This document shows positions 41,405-50,548 of a DNA stretch of 64,000 nucleotides, in pieces. The position numbers and the translations under genes were made by a program. The notes under the pieces were generated by a model, which saw only the letters and a program-made list of their open reading frames with translations, did no database searches and was not told where the DNA came from. This DNA is from Comamonadaceae bacterium (GTDB taxonomy: Bacteria; Pseudomonadota; Gammaproteobacteria; Burkholderiales; Burkholderiaceae_C): contig CANJWZ010000001.1 of NCBI GenBank assembly GCA_947478725.1, forward strand, positions 186,001 to 250,000, read 5' to 3'. The first letter of the stretch is position 1. Each line of letters starts with the position of its first letter.

Positions 41405-41779
41405 AGCCCGCCGATAAGCCGGATTTTGTGCGCTGAGGCGTTTTTCAACGCCGCAGTGTGACCGCCATTAATCTGGGCCGGGAGTCGCCTACCCGGCTCG
41501 GTGCTACCTACCCGCCAGCTCAGCGGACCGCCTCAATGCTGGCCTATTTGGTATTGCTGCGCGTAGAGATTGCCCGTTTCACCCGGCAGTCAAGTTGCCC
41601 TGACTGCCGACTCGTCTCTGTTGCTCTGATCCTCACCTCACGGTGGAGAGGTGTTACCTCCTACGCTGTCCTGTGCAGTCCGGACGTTCCTCCAGTGCGG
41701 GGTTTCCCCCACAACAACTTTCGTTGCTGTCCCTTGCAAATTGCTCGAGTTGCACCAGCGGCGGTCTGGCGTGCTTCAC
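41401..41779 (-). ncRNA. rnpB: RNase P RNA (class A)
   Basis: The minus strand starts GTGAAGCACGCCAGACCGCC and ends GGCTTATCGGCGGGCTTCAC; the two ends pair as stem P1. The conserved core is visible: GAGGAACGTCCGGACTGCAC near the 5' third, AGGAGGTAACACC, and GGGTAGGTAGCACCGAGCC, then AATCCGGCTTATCGGC at the 3' end. About 379 nt, normal for a betaproteobacterium. A GATAAT -10 box (41791-41786) ends six bases before the inferred 5' end. It provides the tRNA 5'-processing ribozyme. Confidence 0.96.
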
Positions 41780-41843
41780 GGCGTGATTATCGGCGCAACT
41801 TAAAATGCAGCTTGATCCGAAAAACAGATCCACGAAAGTTGCC

Positions 41844-43466
41844 ATGATCCGCATCACCGAACTCAAGCTGCCGCTTGACCACGACGAGCACGCGCTGCCT
41901 GCGCTGATCGTCAAAACGCTGGGTATCGCCCCTAGCGATCTCATCAGCCACACCGTCTACAAACGCAGTTACGACGCGCGCAAGCAAAAGCTGCTGCTGG
42001 TGTACATCTGTGATGTAGAGCTGGCCGCCTCGCTCGAAGCGCCGCTGCTCAAACGGTTTGAAACGCATCCGCACATTCGCCCCACGCCCGACCAGAACTA
42101 CTACCCGGTGGTGCAAATCAATGCAGCGCCTGCATTGAGACCGGTTGTCGTCGGCTTTGGCCCCTGCGGTATTTTTGCAGCGCTACTGCTGGCGCAAATG
42201 GGCTTCAAGCCGATCGTGCTGGAGCGGGGTAAAAAAGTGCGTGAACGCACGCAAGACACCTGGGGACTGTGGCGCAAAAGTACCTTGAACCCGGAATCGA
42301 ACGTGCAATTTGGCGAAGGCGGCGCGGGCACGTTTTCCGACGGCAAGTTGTGGAGCCAGATCAAGGACCCGCGGCACCTGGGACGCAAGGTCATGATGGA
42401 ATTCGTCAAAGCCGGCGCACCGCCCGAGATTTTGCTGGTCAGCAAGCCGCACATTGGTACCTTCAAACTGGTCAAGGTGGTCGAGCACATGCGTGAGCAA
42501 ATCATTGCGCTGGGCGGCGAGGTGCGATTTGAGCAGCGTGTCAGTGATGTGCTGATTGAAAACGGCTGCATTCGCGGGCTGACGGTGCAAAACCTGAATG
42601 ACAGCACGCAATACGAGATGCACGCAGACCACGTTGTGCTGGCACTCGGCCACAGCTCGCGCGACACGGTGGCCATGCTGCATCAGCGCGGCGTTTACAT
42701 GGAGGCCAAACCGTTTTCCATCGGCTTTCGCATTGAGCACCCGCAAGGCGTGATTGACCGCGCGCGGCTTGGCCAGCATGCCGGCCACCCGCTGCTGGGC
42801 GCGGCAGACTACAAGCTGGTGCACCACGCCGCCAATGGTCGCAGCGTTTATAGCTTTTGCATGTGCCCCGGCGGCACGGTGGTGGCCGCCACATCGGAGC
42901 CAGGCCGGGTAGTGACCAACGGCATGAGCCAGTACTCGCGCAATGAGCGCAACGCCAATGCCGGTATCGTGGTGGGCATATCGCCGGCTGACTACCCCGG
43001 CAGTCCGCTGGCCGGCATTGAATTTCAACGCCAGTTGGAGACCCATGCCTACGCCCTGGGCGGCAGCAACTACCAGGCCCCCGGCCAGTTGGTCGGCGAC
43101 TTTATTGCCGGCAAGCCGTCTACCCAACTCGGCAGCGTTGAACCGTCTTACAAACCGGGCGTGTTGTTGGGCGATTTACATAGCGCCCTGCCCGCTTACG
43201 CCATTGCCGCCGTGCGCGAGGCGCTGCCCGTATTCGGCAAAAAGATTCGCGGTTTTGACATGCATGACGCTGTGCTGACGGGCGTTGAGACCCGAACCTC
43301 GTCACCCGTCAAAATCAACCGTGGCGACGACTTTCAAAGCTTGAACGTCAAGGGCCTGTACCCGGCCGGTGAAGGCGCCAGTTATGCGGGCGGTATCTTG
43401 TCGGCTGGCGTCGATGGCATTGAAGTGGCTGAGGCTGTGGCCATCAGCATCACAAGGCCGCGATAA
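41844..43466 (+). CDS. COG2509 FAD-dependent oxidoreductase (uncharacterised)
   Basis: A 540-residue flavoprotein. After an N-terminal alpha/beta region (about 1-95, MIRITELKLPLDHDE), the FAD Rossmann motif is VVVGFGPCGIFAALLLA (about 103-119). It is followed by QFGEGGAGTFSDGKL (about 156-170), the COG2509 signature, and the C-terminal YPAGEGASYAGGILSAGVDG (about 509-528). Function is unknown across the family. ATG 41844 is chosen because upstream frame extends into the rnpB promoter. proQ follows with an overlap at TAATG. Confidence 0.88.
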   Translation: MIRITELKLPLDHDEHALPALIVKTLGIAPSDLISHTVYKRSYDARKQKLLLVYICDVELAASLEAPLLKRFETHPHIRPTPDQNYYPVVQINAAPALRPVVVGFGPCGIFAALLLAQMGFKPIVLERGKKVRERTQDTWGLWRKSTLNPESNVQFGEGGAGTFSDGKLWSQIKDPRHLGRKVMMEFVKAGAPPEILLVSKPHIGTFKLVKVVEHMREQIIALGGEVRFEQRVSDVLIENGCIRGLTVQNLNDSTQYEMHADHVVLALGHSSRDTVAMLHQRGVYMEAKPFSIGFRIEHPQGVIDRARLGQHAGHPLLGAADYKLVHHAANGRSVYSFCMCPGGTVVAATSEPGRVVTNGMSQYSRNERNANAGIVVGISPADYPGSPLAGIEFQRQLETHAYALGGSNYQAPGQLVGDFIAGKPSTQLGSVEPSYKPGVLLGDLHSALPAYAIAAVREALPVFGKKIRGFDMHDAVLTGVETRTSSPVKINRGDDFQSLNVKGLYPAGEGASYAGGILSAGVDGIEVAEAVAISITRPR

Positions 43467-44188
43467 TGCAGGCCATGCAAAATACCGCCCCTGAACAGAT
43501 GCTTGACGCCAGCGCCACCGCCGTGCCTGCCGAACCAAAACGAAAACAACACGCTCCGCGCCAAGCGCGCGAGGTGAACCCGGTGCTAGAAAAGTTGTTT
43601 GAGCTCTACCCCAATCTCTTCGGTGCGAAGTTTTTGCCGCTCAAACTCGGCATCTTTCACGACCTGCTGGCACGCCACCCGGAGGTGTTCAAGAAAGACG
43701 AGCTCAAGCTGGCGATGGGCCAGCACGCCCGGTCGACCCGTTACCTCGAATGCGTCGCCGCCGGACTGGCGCGGCATGACCTGGACGGCGTGGCGGTCGA
43801 GCCTGTGGCACCCGAGCATGTGCATCACGCGATTCTGGAGGTCTTTCGCCGGCGACAAGCCCGGTCCAAAGACGACTTGCGGCCACGCCTGCGCGTACTG
43901 CTCAAGCAGGCGATTGAAAACTCAGGCCTGGCGCTGGACGATTACGCGGCACGGGTACGGGTTCAGGACGAGGCGACCAATGCGCTGCTGGACGACGCCA
44001 TGGCCGAGCTGAAGGCCGAGGCCGCCAAACGCGAAGCGCTGATGACAACCTTCAAAGCCAGCGGCAAAACCGAGGCCGAATTTGCCGACATGTACGGCAT
44101 GGACTTGAAGCTGGTCAGCAGCGTGCTGGCCAGAGTACGGGCAGAAGAAGCCAGCAAAAACCATCCGTCCACTGACGCGTTGACATGA
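43466..44188 (+). CDS. proQ: ProQ/FinO-family RNA chaperone
   Basis: A 240-residue protein. A short Pro/Lys-rich N-terminal tail precedes the FinO/ProQ domain (about 38-150), with FELYPNLFGAKFLPLKLGIF, LGMGQ-type helix ELKLAMGQHARSTRYLECV and RRRQARSKDDLR. It is followed by a helical C-terminal extension to 240. ProQ binds structured sRNAs and mRNA 3' ends. No Tudor-like domain of the E. coli type is evident. The start overlaps the COG2509 stop by one base, and a strong terminator lies directly after the stop. Confidence 0.85.
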   Translation: MQAMQNTAPEQMLDASATAVPAEPKRKQHAPRQAREVNPVLEKLFELYPNLFGAKFLPLKLGIFHDLLARHPEVFKKDELKLAMGQHARSTRYLECVAAGLARHDLDGVAVEPVAPEHVHHAILEVFRRRQARSKDDLRPRLRVLLKQAIENSGLALDDYAARVRVQDEATNALLDDAMAELKAEAAKREALMTTFKASGKTEAEFADMYGMDLKLVSSVLARVRAEEASKNHPSTDALT

Positions 44189-44213
44189 AAAAAGGCCTGG
44201 AAAGGCCTTTTTT
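44188..44213 (+). terminator. Rho-independent terminator after proQ, symmetrical
   Basis: AAAAAAGGCCT-GGAA-AGGCCTTTTTT forms an 11-bp stem with a GGAA loop and T-run on both strands. It can end proQ transcription and possibly also htpX from the other side. Confidence 0.9.
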
Positions 44214-44221
44214 ACATAACA

Positions 44222-44275
44222 TCGAGCGCAAGCCCAACAGATCTATGGGCTAGCAGCTCCTGATTCAGGAGCGCT
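44222..44275 (-). repeat. Interspersed repeat, copy 6 (intergenic, proQ-htpX), diverged
   Basis: Minus-strand CTCCTGAATCAGGAGCTGCT, then GGGCTTGCGC. The stem and AGCTGCT element match the family, but the core is diverged, so this is a weaker member. Confidence 0.4.
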
Positions 44276-44286
44276 CCTGCACCTGA

Positions 44287-45165
44287 TCAGACGCGGCCAG
44301 ACTGCGCATTTTGCAGCGCCGCAATGCGCTCTTCAATCGGTGGATGGGTTGAGAACAGCTTGCCAATGCCGCCGGTGATACCCATGGCCGCCACCGACTT
44401 GGGCAACTCACCAGGCACCATGCCGCCCAGACGGGCCAGCGCATTCATCATGGGTTGAGTTTTGCCCATCAATTGCGCGGCACCTGCATCGGCGCGAAAC
44501 TCGCGATGCCGCGAGAACCACGACACCACCATGTGAGCGGCCACACCCAGGATGATGTCCATCACGATGGTCGTGATGTAGTAACCCATGCCGGGGCCAT
44601 CGTTGGTATTTTTCAGGATAACCTTGTCAACAAAGTAGCCCACGACGCGGCTGATAAACACCACAAAGGTGTTCATCACACCCTGAATCAGGGTCATGGT
44701 GACCATGTCGCCGTTGGCAATGTGGGCGACTTCGTGGCCAATAACCGCTTCAATTTCTTCCCGCGTCATGCCTTGCAGCAAGCCGGTCGACACAGCAACC
44801 AGGGCAGAGTTTTTGAATGCGCCTGTGGCGAATGCGTTGGGCTCACCTTCAAAAATACCCACTTCAGGCATGCCAATATTGGCTTTGTCGGCAAACTTTT
44901 TGACGGTATCCACAATCCAGGCTTCGTCGGCATTTTGCGGCTCGTTGATAACGCGCACACCCGAACTCCACTTGGCGACGGGCTTGCTGATCAGCAGCGA
45001 AATAAATGCGCCGCCAAAACCCATGATCAGGGAAAAACCCAGCAGCGAGGTGAGGTTCAGGCCTTGCCCCGTGATGAACCGATTCAGACCCAATACGTTG
45101 ACAATGATGCCAAGCACCAACACAACGGCGAGGTTGGTCAATACAAATAGAAAAATACGTTTCAT
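44287..45165 (-). CDS. htpX: Membrane zinc metalloprotease HtpX
   Basis: HtpX is a membrane protein quality-control protease. The 292-residue protein begins [23 protein letters not shown] lies about eight bases upstream of 45165, which decides against the longer frame to 45228. It has two N-terminal membrane segments (about 4-24 and 35-54), the zinc motif [11 protein letters not shown] (HExxH, about 139-149), two further hydrophobic segments (about 155-220), and the third ligand region [13 protein letters not shown]. It ends with [14 protein letters not shown] as usual. Confidence 0.95.
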   Translation of the reverse strand: MKRIFLFVLTNLAVVLVLGIIVNVLGLNRFITGQGLNLTSLLGFSLIMGFGGAFISLLISKPVAKWSSGVRVINEPQNADEAWIVDTVKKFADKANIGMPEVGIFEGEPNAFATGAFKNSALVAVSTGLLQGMTREEIEAVIGHEVAHIANGDMVTMTLIQGVMNTFVVFISRVVGYFVDKVILKNTNDGPGMGYYITTIVMDIILGVAAHMVVSWFSRHREFRADAGAAQLMGKTQPMMNALARLGGMVPGELPKSVAAMGITGGIGKLFSTHPPIEERIAALQNAQSGRV

Positions 45166-45251
45166 AAAATCTCCGAATGGAAGTGGACTCTGCAAATGAC
45201 GATGTCGGAAGCGGTCACCCAGACCCAAGGGCTATCAAGAACTGCTGACCG

Positions 45252-46004
45252 TCAAGAACCTGGAGTTCTCGTTATTTTGCTGATTTTCTGTTTTTCCGGG
45301 CGAAATACAAGTATGTCCCCGTAAAAACAAGGGTTCTCGTTGTCTGGCCACCAGCCGGGCACCCCCAAAACGGGAAGTGCTGTGAACGGTTTACTCGCCA
45401 GTTTGTCGGCAGTGATATCGCCTGCCATCCAGGCATCCAAGTCTGCTATTGACTTTATAGCTGGTTGAGCAATATATACGTGGGCCGTGATAGGTTTTCT
45501 TGGGTAAACAAGCTTTTCAAGAAGCGCGTGGCCAAACAACAGCACCTGCGCCTGAAGCCACATTGGCCGCAACTCAACAAACAGCCGCTGCCAGTCTCTG
45601 GCGATCAGCGCGTCCCACAGCGGTTGCGGCGCCAGCAAAAAAGCGGCGTTTTCGTCAAACAGAGTCAGTGCGTCGCGTACCGGGCCGCGCACTTGTTGCA
45701 CACCATCGATGGCCAGTTGCGCCGCTTGCAACTGGTTGAGCTTTTTTTTCGTCTGGGGAAAGGTCAACCAGACCAACCCATTGAAAAAGTCGTGCAGGTT
45801 GTCGCGTGTGGGGACGGTTTGGGTGTCAAAGATAAATTGCTCGTAGGCTTGGCCGTCTGGCAACGCAGATTGACTGACGAAGCGAACGGGTGACGGGGCT
45901 GCTGAGTTCAGTGCCTGTGCAACGCCACTGTCTGGCACGACCAAAGCGTTGGCCGCATAAGGCGCAAGCCAAGGCGCAGCCCAATCAATCACAGGCCGGG
46001 TCAC
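45252..46004 (-). CDS. DUF3025 domain protein
   Basis: A 250-residue soluble protein with DUF3025 features: [11 protein letters not shown] at the start, then [34 protein letters not shown] (about 54-87), [12 protein letters not shown] and [19 protein letters not shown] near the end. Function unknown. Residues about 174-187 ([14 protein letters not shown]) coincide with a repeat copy (45443-45490). It overlaps the pyrC stop by four bases and is probably co-transcribed with pyrC. Confidence 0.82.
   Translation of the reverse strand: MTRPVIDWAAPWLAPYAANALVVPDSGVAQALNSAAPSPVRFVSQSALPDGQAYEQFIFDTQTVPTRDNLHDFFNGLVWLTFPQTKKKLNQLQAAQLAIDGVQQVRGPVRDALTLFDENAAFLLAPQPLWDALIARDWQRLFVELRPMWLQAQVLLFGHALLEKLVYPRKPITAHVYIAQPAIKSIADLDAWMAGDITADKLASKPFTALPVLGVPGWWPDNENPCFYGDILVFRPEKQKISKITRTPGS
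45443..45490 (+). repeat. Interspersed repeat, copy 7, in frame inside the DUF3025 gene (antisense)
   Basis: TGCTATTGACTTTATAGCTG is followed by TTGAGCAATATATACGTGGGC. The stem and AGCTG element match the family. It has no stop in the host frame and uses rare ATA codons. Confidence 0.5.
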
Positions 46005-47044
46005 ACCATGCGCCAGGCAAGGCTTTCCCCGCTGCGCAGCGGCTTGAGCTGGCCTTCTCCAAACGCAAAACTCTCGGGCGGTGTCCAGCTTTCTTTCTTC
46101 AAAGTCACGGTGCCGGTGTTGCGCGGCAAGCCGTAAAAGTCAGCGCCATTGAAGCTGGCAAAAGCCTCCAGCTTGTGCAGTGCGCCGGCCGCTTCAAAAG
46201 CCTCGGCGTACATCTCCATGGCAGCATGGGAGGTATAGCAGCCTGCGCAGCCGCTGGCGTGCTCTTTCAAATGCGCAGGGTGCGGCGCGCTGTCGGTGCC
46301 AAGGAAAAATCGTGTGTTCTCGCTCACCGCCGCTTCAACCAGCGCCAGCCGATGCGTTTCGCGTTTGAGTACCGGCAAACAGTAGTAGTGAGGCCTGATA
46401 CCCCCTATAAATATAGCGTTGCGGTTGTACAGCAAGTGGTGGGCGGTGATGGTGGCGCCGGTGTATGGACCGGCATCACGCACATAGTGCGCAGCGTCCT
46501 TGGTGGTGATGTGCTCGAACACGATCTTGAGTTCCGGAAAGTCGCGGCGCAGCGGAATCAGCTGCGTGTCAATAAACACGGCTTCCCGGTCAAACAGGTC
46601 AATGTCAGGCGACGTCACCTCCCCATGCACCAGCAGCAGCAGGCCTTCCGTTTGCATCGCCTCCAGCGTTTTGTAGGTTTTACGCAGGTCGGTCACACCG
46701 GCATCGCTGTTGGTGGTGGCGCCTGCCGGATACAGCTTGGCCGCCACGACCCCTGCGTCTTTGGCGCGCCTGATTTCGTCGGTCGGCAAGTTGTCGGTCA
46801 GGTACAGCGTCATCAATGCCTCGAAAGACACTCCGGCCGGCACGGCAGCCTGAATGCGGCTTTTGTAGGCCAGCGCCTGTGCTGCGGTCGTCACGGGCGG
46901 ACGCAGGTTGGGCATGATGATGGCTCTGGCAAATTGCGCGGCCGTGTGCGGCACGACAGTGTGCAGCGCATCGCCGTCGCGGACATGCAGGTGCCAGTCG
47001 TCGGGGCGGGTGATGGTGAGGGATTCAATAGCGGTGGGTGTCAT
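46001..47044 (-). CDS. pyrC: Dihydroorotase (PyrC type)
   Basis: PyrC closes N-carbamoyl-aspartate to dihydroorotate in pyrimidine synthesis. The 347-residue protein has the metal motif [13 protein letters not shown] (about 12-24), [10 protein letters not shown], the carboxylated-lysine region [12 protein letters not shown] (about 102-113) and LLVHGEV. It also carries [26 protein letters not shown] and the catalytic Asp in GTDSAPH. Length and order match E. coli PyrC. The DUF3025 gene follows with a four-base overlap. Confidence 0.96.
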   Translation of the reverse strand: MTPTAIESLTITRPDDWHLHVRDGDALHTVVPHTAAQFARAIIMPNLRPPVTTAAQALAYKSRIQAAVPAGVSFEALMTLYLTDNLPTDEIRRAKDAGVVAAKLYPAGATTNSDAGVTDLRKTYKTLEAMQTEGLLLLVHGEVTSPDIDLFDREAVFIDTQLIPLRRDFPELKIVFEHITTKDAAHYVRDAGPYTGATITAHHLLYNRNAIFIGGIRPHYYCLPVLKRETHRLALVEAAVSENTRFFLGTDSAPHPAHLKEHASGCAGCYTSHAAMEMYAEAFEAAGALHKLEAFASFNGADFYGLPRNTGTVTLKKESWTPPESFAFGEGQLKPLRSGESLAWRMV

Positions 47045-47131
47045 GGTTCAAATTGTCGCATCGCTACCCCCTCTCCGAAAAAACCAGATCATGGCAATGA
47101 AACAGGCATCAAATATGCCTCACATCATTAG

Positions 47132-47162
47132 TTGTGCACAATAACTGTACAAATGTGCACAA
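47132..47162. promoter_or_regulatory. Pair of GntR-type palindromes upstream of the Bug-puuE operon
   Basis: TTGTGCACAA (47132-47141, perfect) and ATGTGCACAA (47153-47162) are spaced 21 bases centre to centre, with CTGTACAA between them. FCD-type GntR repressors often bind TTGTNNACAA-like sites. The operon they precede contains a GntR gene. Confidence 0.55.
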
Positions 47163-47217
47163 TAATGGTTCGTGCCAGCCGGGGCTACCGGTGCTTTGAC
47201 TCCAAATAGGTGCTTTG

Positions 47218-48222
47218 ATGACCACTTTTAACCTCCGCCGTCTGGCCTTGACGAGCACTTGCATCGCCTGCGCGGCTTTGGCAACCCTGTGGGTGCCTGC
47301 CGCCCACGCGCAGACCGCTGCCTACCCCGACAAACCCGTCCGCATCATCGTGCCCTTCCCGCCGGGCGGCGCAGCCGATATTTTTGCGCGCCTGATCGGG
47401 CAAAAGTATGGCGAACTGTGGGCTGGCAAACAGGCCGTGGTGATTGATAACCGCGCTGGGGCCAGCGGCATCATTGGCAGTGAGGCGGCGGCCAAGTCTG
47501 CGCCTGATGGCTACACCCTGCTGATGGTGACCATCGGCCACGCAGTCAATCCCTTCATGTTCAACAAACTGCCTTACGACACCAAAAAGGACTTCGTCCC
47601 TATCGGCATCATCGCCAATGTGCCCAGCATTGTGGTGGTCGGCCCGTCAGCTGAAGGCAAAACTTTCAAGGACTTTATGGCCAATGCCAAAGCCAAGCCG
47701 GGCGTGGTGAAGTTCGCCAGCTCGGGTGCGGGCACCACCAGCCACATTGGTGCGGCATTGATGGAGTCGATGGCCAACGTAGACATGCTGCATGTGCCGT
47801 ACAAGGGTGCCGCGCCAGCCCTGCAAGACGTGATGGGCGGGCGCGTGGACATGTCGGTAGACATTATTTTGTCTTCATTGCAGCTGGTACAAGGCAGCAA
47901 ATTACGCGCGCTAGCCATCACCAGTGCCAAGCGCTCACCACTGCTGCCTGATGTGCCCACGGTGGCTGAATCTGGCTTGCCAGGCTATGACTTCACGGCC
48001 TGGTACATGTTGCTGGCACCCAGCGGTACGCCTGCGCCTATTCTTACCAAACTCAATGAAGACCTGCGTCGCATGGCGGCCATGCCAGACGTACGCAGCA
48101 AAATTGAAGGCATGGGCGGCGTGGTGGTCAGCCCGACATTAAAAGAAACCAATGATCTGCTCAATGGTGATTTTGACCGCTGGAGCAAGGTCGCCAAAGA
48201 ACGCAACATCAAGGCTGAGTGA
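47218..48222 (+). CDS. Bug/TctC-family periplasmic substrate-binding protein, first gene of the puuE operon
   Basis: A 334-residue protein with a signal peptide (about 1-32, ending VPAAHAQT). The Bug signature YPDKPVRIIVPFPPGGAADI (about 36-55) is followed by GASGIIGSEAAAKSAPDGYT and LLPDVPTVAESGLPGYDFTAWY near 240-262. The likely ligand is a carboxylate or ureide related to the downstream PuuE and racemase, by context only. The puuE start follows the stop without a gap. No TctA or TctB gene is near. Confidence 0.93.
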   Translation: MTTFNLRRLALTSTCIACAALATLWVPAAHAQTAAYPDKPVRIIVPFPPGGAADIFARLIGQKYGELWAGKQAVVIDNRAGASGIIGSEAAAKSAPDGYTLLMVTIGHAVNPFMFNKLPYDTKKDFVPIGIIANVPSIVVVGPSAEGKTFKDFMANAKAKPGVVKFASSGAGTTSHIGAALMESMANVDMLHVPYKGAAPALQDVMGGRVDMSVDIILSSLQLVQGSKLRALAITSAKRSPLLPDVPTVAESGLPGYDFTAWYMLLAPSGTPAPILTKLNEDLRRMAAMPDVRSKIEGMGGVVVSPTLKETNDLLNGDFDRWSKVAKERNIKAE

Positions 48223-49116
48223 ATGCAAAGCATCTCCATGCGGGACTTGAAAGGCTACGGCCAAAACCTGCCCAAGCTACGCTGGCCGCAGCATGAGCGG
48301 GTAGCGGTTTCTTTTGTGCTGAACTTTGAAGAAGGCGCGGAGTTTTCAATCAGCGATGGCGATGACCGCAACGAAGCCGTCTACGAGGTGACTGACAGGC
48401 AAGGGGTGGCCGATGCCTGCATTGACTCGCATTTTGAGTACGGTACGCGCGTCGGTTACTGGCGCATTGCCGATCTGTTTGAGCGGTTTGGTGTGCCCTT
48501 TACCTTGAGCGCCTGCGGCAGAGCGGTGGAGCGCTCACCATGGCTGGCGCTTGATGCCACACAGCGCGGCCATGAAGTATCAGCCCACGGCTACCGCTGG
48601 GAAAAGCATCTTGAGATGGACGAAGCCACAGAACGCGCCAGCATTCAGGCGACTGTCAAAGCCGTTCTTGAAGCGACTGGCAACCCGCCCGTGGGCTGGC
48701 ACACCCGTTCCAGCCCCAGCCCGAACACGCGCAGGCTGCTGGCAGAAAGTGGTTTTTTGTACGACAGCGATGCGTACAACGACGACACGCCCTACTTTGT
48801 GCCGGTCAACGGTAAGCGCCACCTCGTGTTGCCGTATGCGTTTGACACCAACGACATGCACTTTCAGCACACCGACCGCTTTGGAACGGGCCGCGACTTC
48901 AGCCAGTATGTGTGCGATGCGTACGATTGGCTGGCGCGCGAAGGCGAACACAAGCCGCGTATGCTGTCGGTGGGTTTGCACCTTCGCATGATTGCCCGGC
49001 CAGGACGCATAGGGGCGCTAGAACACATCTTGCAGCACATCACGCAGTGCAAAACAGCATGGGTCACAACACGCAGAGCCATTGCTGAACACTGGATTCA
49101 TACCAACCCGGTTTAA
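48223..49116 (+). CDS. puuE: PuuE-type allantoinase / polysaccharide-deacetylase-fold amidohydrolase
   Basis: A 297-residue NodB-fold hydrolase. Motifs match PuuE allantoinases: VSFVLNFEEGAEFSISDGD (about 27-45), YWRIADLFERFGVPFTLSACG (about 80-100), GHEVSAHGYRW (about 114-124, replacing the H-x3-H metal site of deacetylases), GWHTRSSPSPNTRRLL and SVGLHLRMIARPGR. In PuuE these lack the metal ligands. Allantoin hydrolysis is a likely reaction, and the neighbouring racemase-like gene suits it. Its 3' end is separated from gntR by only 10 bases. Confidence 0.85.
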   Translation: MQSISMRDLKGYGQNLPKLRWPQHERVAVSFVLNFEEGAEFSISDGDDRNEAVYEVTDRQGVADACIDSHFEYGTRVGYWRIADLFERFGVPFTLSACGRAVERSPWLALDATQRGHEVSAHGYRWEKHLEMDEATERASIQATVKAVLEATGNPPVGWHTRSSPSPNTRRLLAESGFLYDSDAYNDDTPYFVPVNGKRHLVLPYAFDTNDMHFQHTDRFGTGRDFSQYVCDAYDWLAREGEHKPRMLSVGLHLRMIARPGRIGALEHILQHITQCKTAWVTTRRAIAEHWIHTNPV

Positions 49117-49126
49117 AGTTGGTGGC

Positions 49127-49828
49127 ATGAAAAAACCCAGTGACACTGTTTATGCCACCCTCAGCCAAGCGCTGCTGACGGGCGCATTACCCGCCGGCAC
49201 CCAACTGATAGAAACACGCGTGGCAGCCATTTTTGGTGTCAGTCGTGAACGGGTGCGAAAGGCCTTGCACCAGCTGGGCCACGAGCGACTCTTGGAGCTG
49301 GTGCCCAACAAAGGGGCTTTTGTCAAAGCGCCCACACTTGAGCAGGCGCGCGACATCTACGAAGCACGTCGGGTGTTAGAGGGCGGCATTGTGGCTCGGC
49401 TGGCGGGCCGCATGTCGTTACAACAGCTTGATGGTTTGCGTGCTCACCTGGCGGCCGAGCAAGCTGCATCCACCAGAGGCGACAGGGCAGCCAGCATCCG
49501 GCTGTCAGGTGAGTTTCATTTGCTGCTGGCCGAGGCTACCGGTAGCGATGCGGTCATCCACGATTTGCGTGAACTTGTCAGCCGCACATCCATGCTGGTC
49601 GCGCTCTTTGAAGAAAGCCATGCATCACACTGCGGCTGTGAGGAGCACGAAGCGATTTTGAAACAGCTGGCGCTGGGCGATGTCAATGGCGTGCTCAACG
49701 CCACCTACGCGCACTTGTCCCTGATTGAAACGCGCCTGCAATACCGCAAGCCCGCTGCACCAGTAGAAGCCGAAGAAGTCCTCAAGCGCGCGTGGCTGAG
49801 CGCTGCCGTGCACAGCCAGGGCGACTAA
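49127..49828 (+). CDS. GntR-family regulator, FCD subfamily
   Basis: The 233-residue protein starts MKKPSDTVYATLSQALLTGA. A winged helix-turn-helix spans about 1-70 (LPAGTQLIETRVAAIFGVSR, ERVRKALHQLGHERLLELV) and an FCD ligand domain about 80-215 (YEARRVLEGGIVARLAGR, FHLLLAEATGSD, EEHEAILKQLALGD). ATG at 49127 has GGTGG in front; an earlier in-frame start (49082) lies inside puuE. It probably controls its own operon through the palindromes at 47132-47162; the effector may be a ureide. Confidence 0.92.
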   Translation: MKKPSDTVYATLSQALLTGALPAGTQLIETRVAAIFGVSRERVRKALHQLGHERLLELVPNKGAFVKAPTLEQARDIYEARRVLEGGIVARLAGRMSLQQLDGLRAHLAAEQAASTRGDRAASIRLSGEFHLLLAEATGSDAVIHDLRELVSRTSMLVALFEESHASHCGCEEHEAILKQLALGDVNGVLNATYAHLSLIETRLQYRKPAAPVEAEEVLKRAWLSAAVHSQGD

Positions 49829-49831
49829 CGC

Positions 49832-50479
49832 ATGCGTATTTTGGTCATCAACCCCAACAGCACAGCTGCCATGACGACACACGTGGCGAAGCAACTGAAA
49901 ATACATTTAGAGCCGCAAGCGCACATCCTGCAACGCACCGCCACAAATGGCCCGCCGGTGATAGCCACGCAGCAGGCGTTTGATGAGGCCGCGCAACTGG
50001 CAAGTGCTGTTTTGAAAAAGACGCAACATGAAGGCGAGCTGTTTGACAAAGTACTGCTCGCCTGCTTTGGCGACCCCGGCATCGAGGCCATGGGCTTGAT
50101 AACAAAGCAGCCCGTTGTCGGGCTGGCGCGCGCATCCATGGAAGTCGCAGAACACATGAACAAGCCCTATTCAGTGGTGACCGCAGGCACGGCCTGGGAA
50201 GCCATTCTTGTGCAATGTTTCAAGCAATGGGGTGCGAGCGGTTTGTTTCGCGGCGTGCAGGTGATGGGCGGAACGGGGCTGGATGTTTTTAATAACCCGC
50301 TAGCGGCCCTGCCCGCCGTGCAACGCGCCATCACCACAGCACGTCTGGCGGGTGCTGAAAACATTATTTTGGGGGGTGCGGTGTTTGCAGGCTACAAGTC
50401 CTTGATGCAAGACAGCAGTATCGACACACATGGTTTGCTGGACTGCGTTGAGTGCGCGGCTGAAGCGCTGATGCGTTGA
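49832..50479 (+). CDS. Asp/Glu/hydantoin racemase-family protein lacking the second Cys
   Basis: The 215-residue protein opens RILVINPNSTAAMT, typical of hydantoin/allantoin racemases. Cys78 in LLACFGDPG matches the first catalytic Cys. The second site normally reads L-G-C-A-G; here it is L-G-G182-A-V, so the paired Cys is absent. It may therefore not racemise, and could act as a decarboxylase- or isomerase-like member. The context with PuuE suggests allantoin or hydantoin metabolism. The start is three bases after the gntR stop. Confidence 0.8.
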   Translation: MRILVINPNSTAAMTTHVAKQLKIHLEPQAHILQRTATNGPPVIATQQAFDEAAQLASAVLKKTQHEGELFDKVLLACFGDPGIEAMGLITKQPVVGLARASMEVAEHMNKPYSVVTAGTAWEAILVQCFKQWGASGLFRGVQVMGGTGLDVFNNPLAALPAVQRAITTARLAGAENIILGGAVFAGYKSLMQDSSIDTHGLLDCVECAAEALMR

Positions 50480-50506
50480 TCGCGCACGGCCCGGCAACCA
50501 TTCTTT

Positions 50507-50532
50507 CAAAAGCCCCGCGAGCGGGGCTTTTG
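50507..50532. terminator. Bidirectional rho-independent terminator, racemase/gltL
   Basis: CAAAAGCCCCGC-GA-GCGGGGCTTTTG is a symmetric strong stem with T-runs on both strands between the convergent racemase and gltL genes. Confidence 0.9.
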
Positions 50533-50548
50533 AACCGGGTGAGCAGCT

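Noticed and set aside
42183-43127. 314-codon minus-strand ORF opposite the COG2509 gene
   Set aside because: Shadow frame in a high-G+C gene; no family resemblance.
46400-46425. GCTATATTTATAG-like segment in pyrC resembling the repeat stem
   Set aside because: The encoded residues ([11 protein letters not shown]) align with normal PyrC, so there is no insertion.
45890-47131. 413-codon plus-strand ORF opposite pyrC and DUF3025
   Set aside because: Antisense to two genes with clear motifs; no domain features and no ribosome site.
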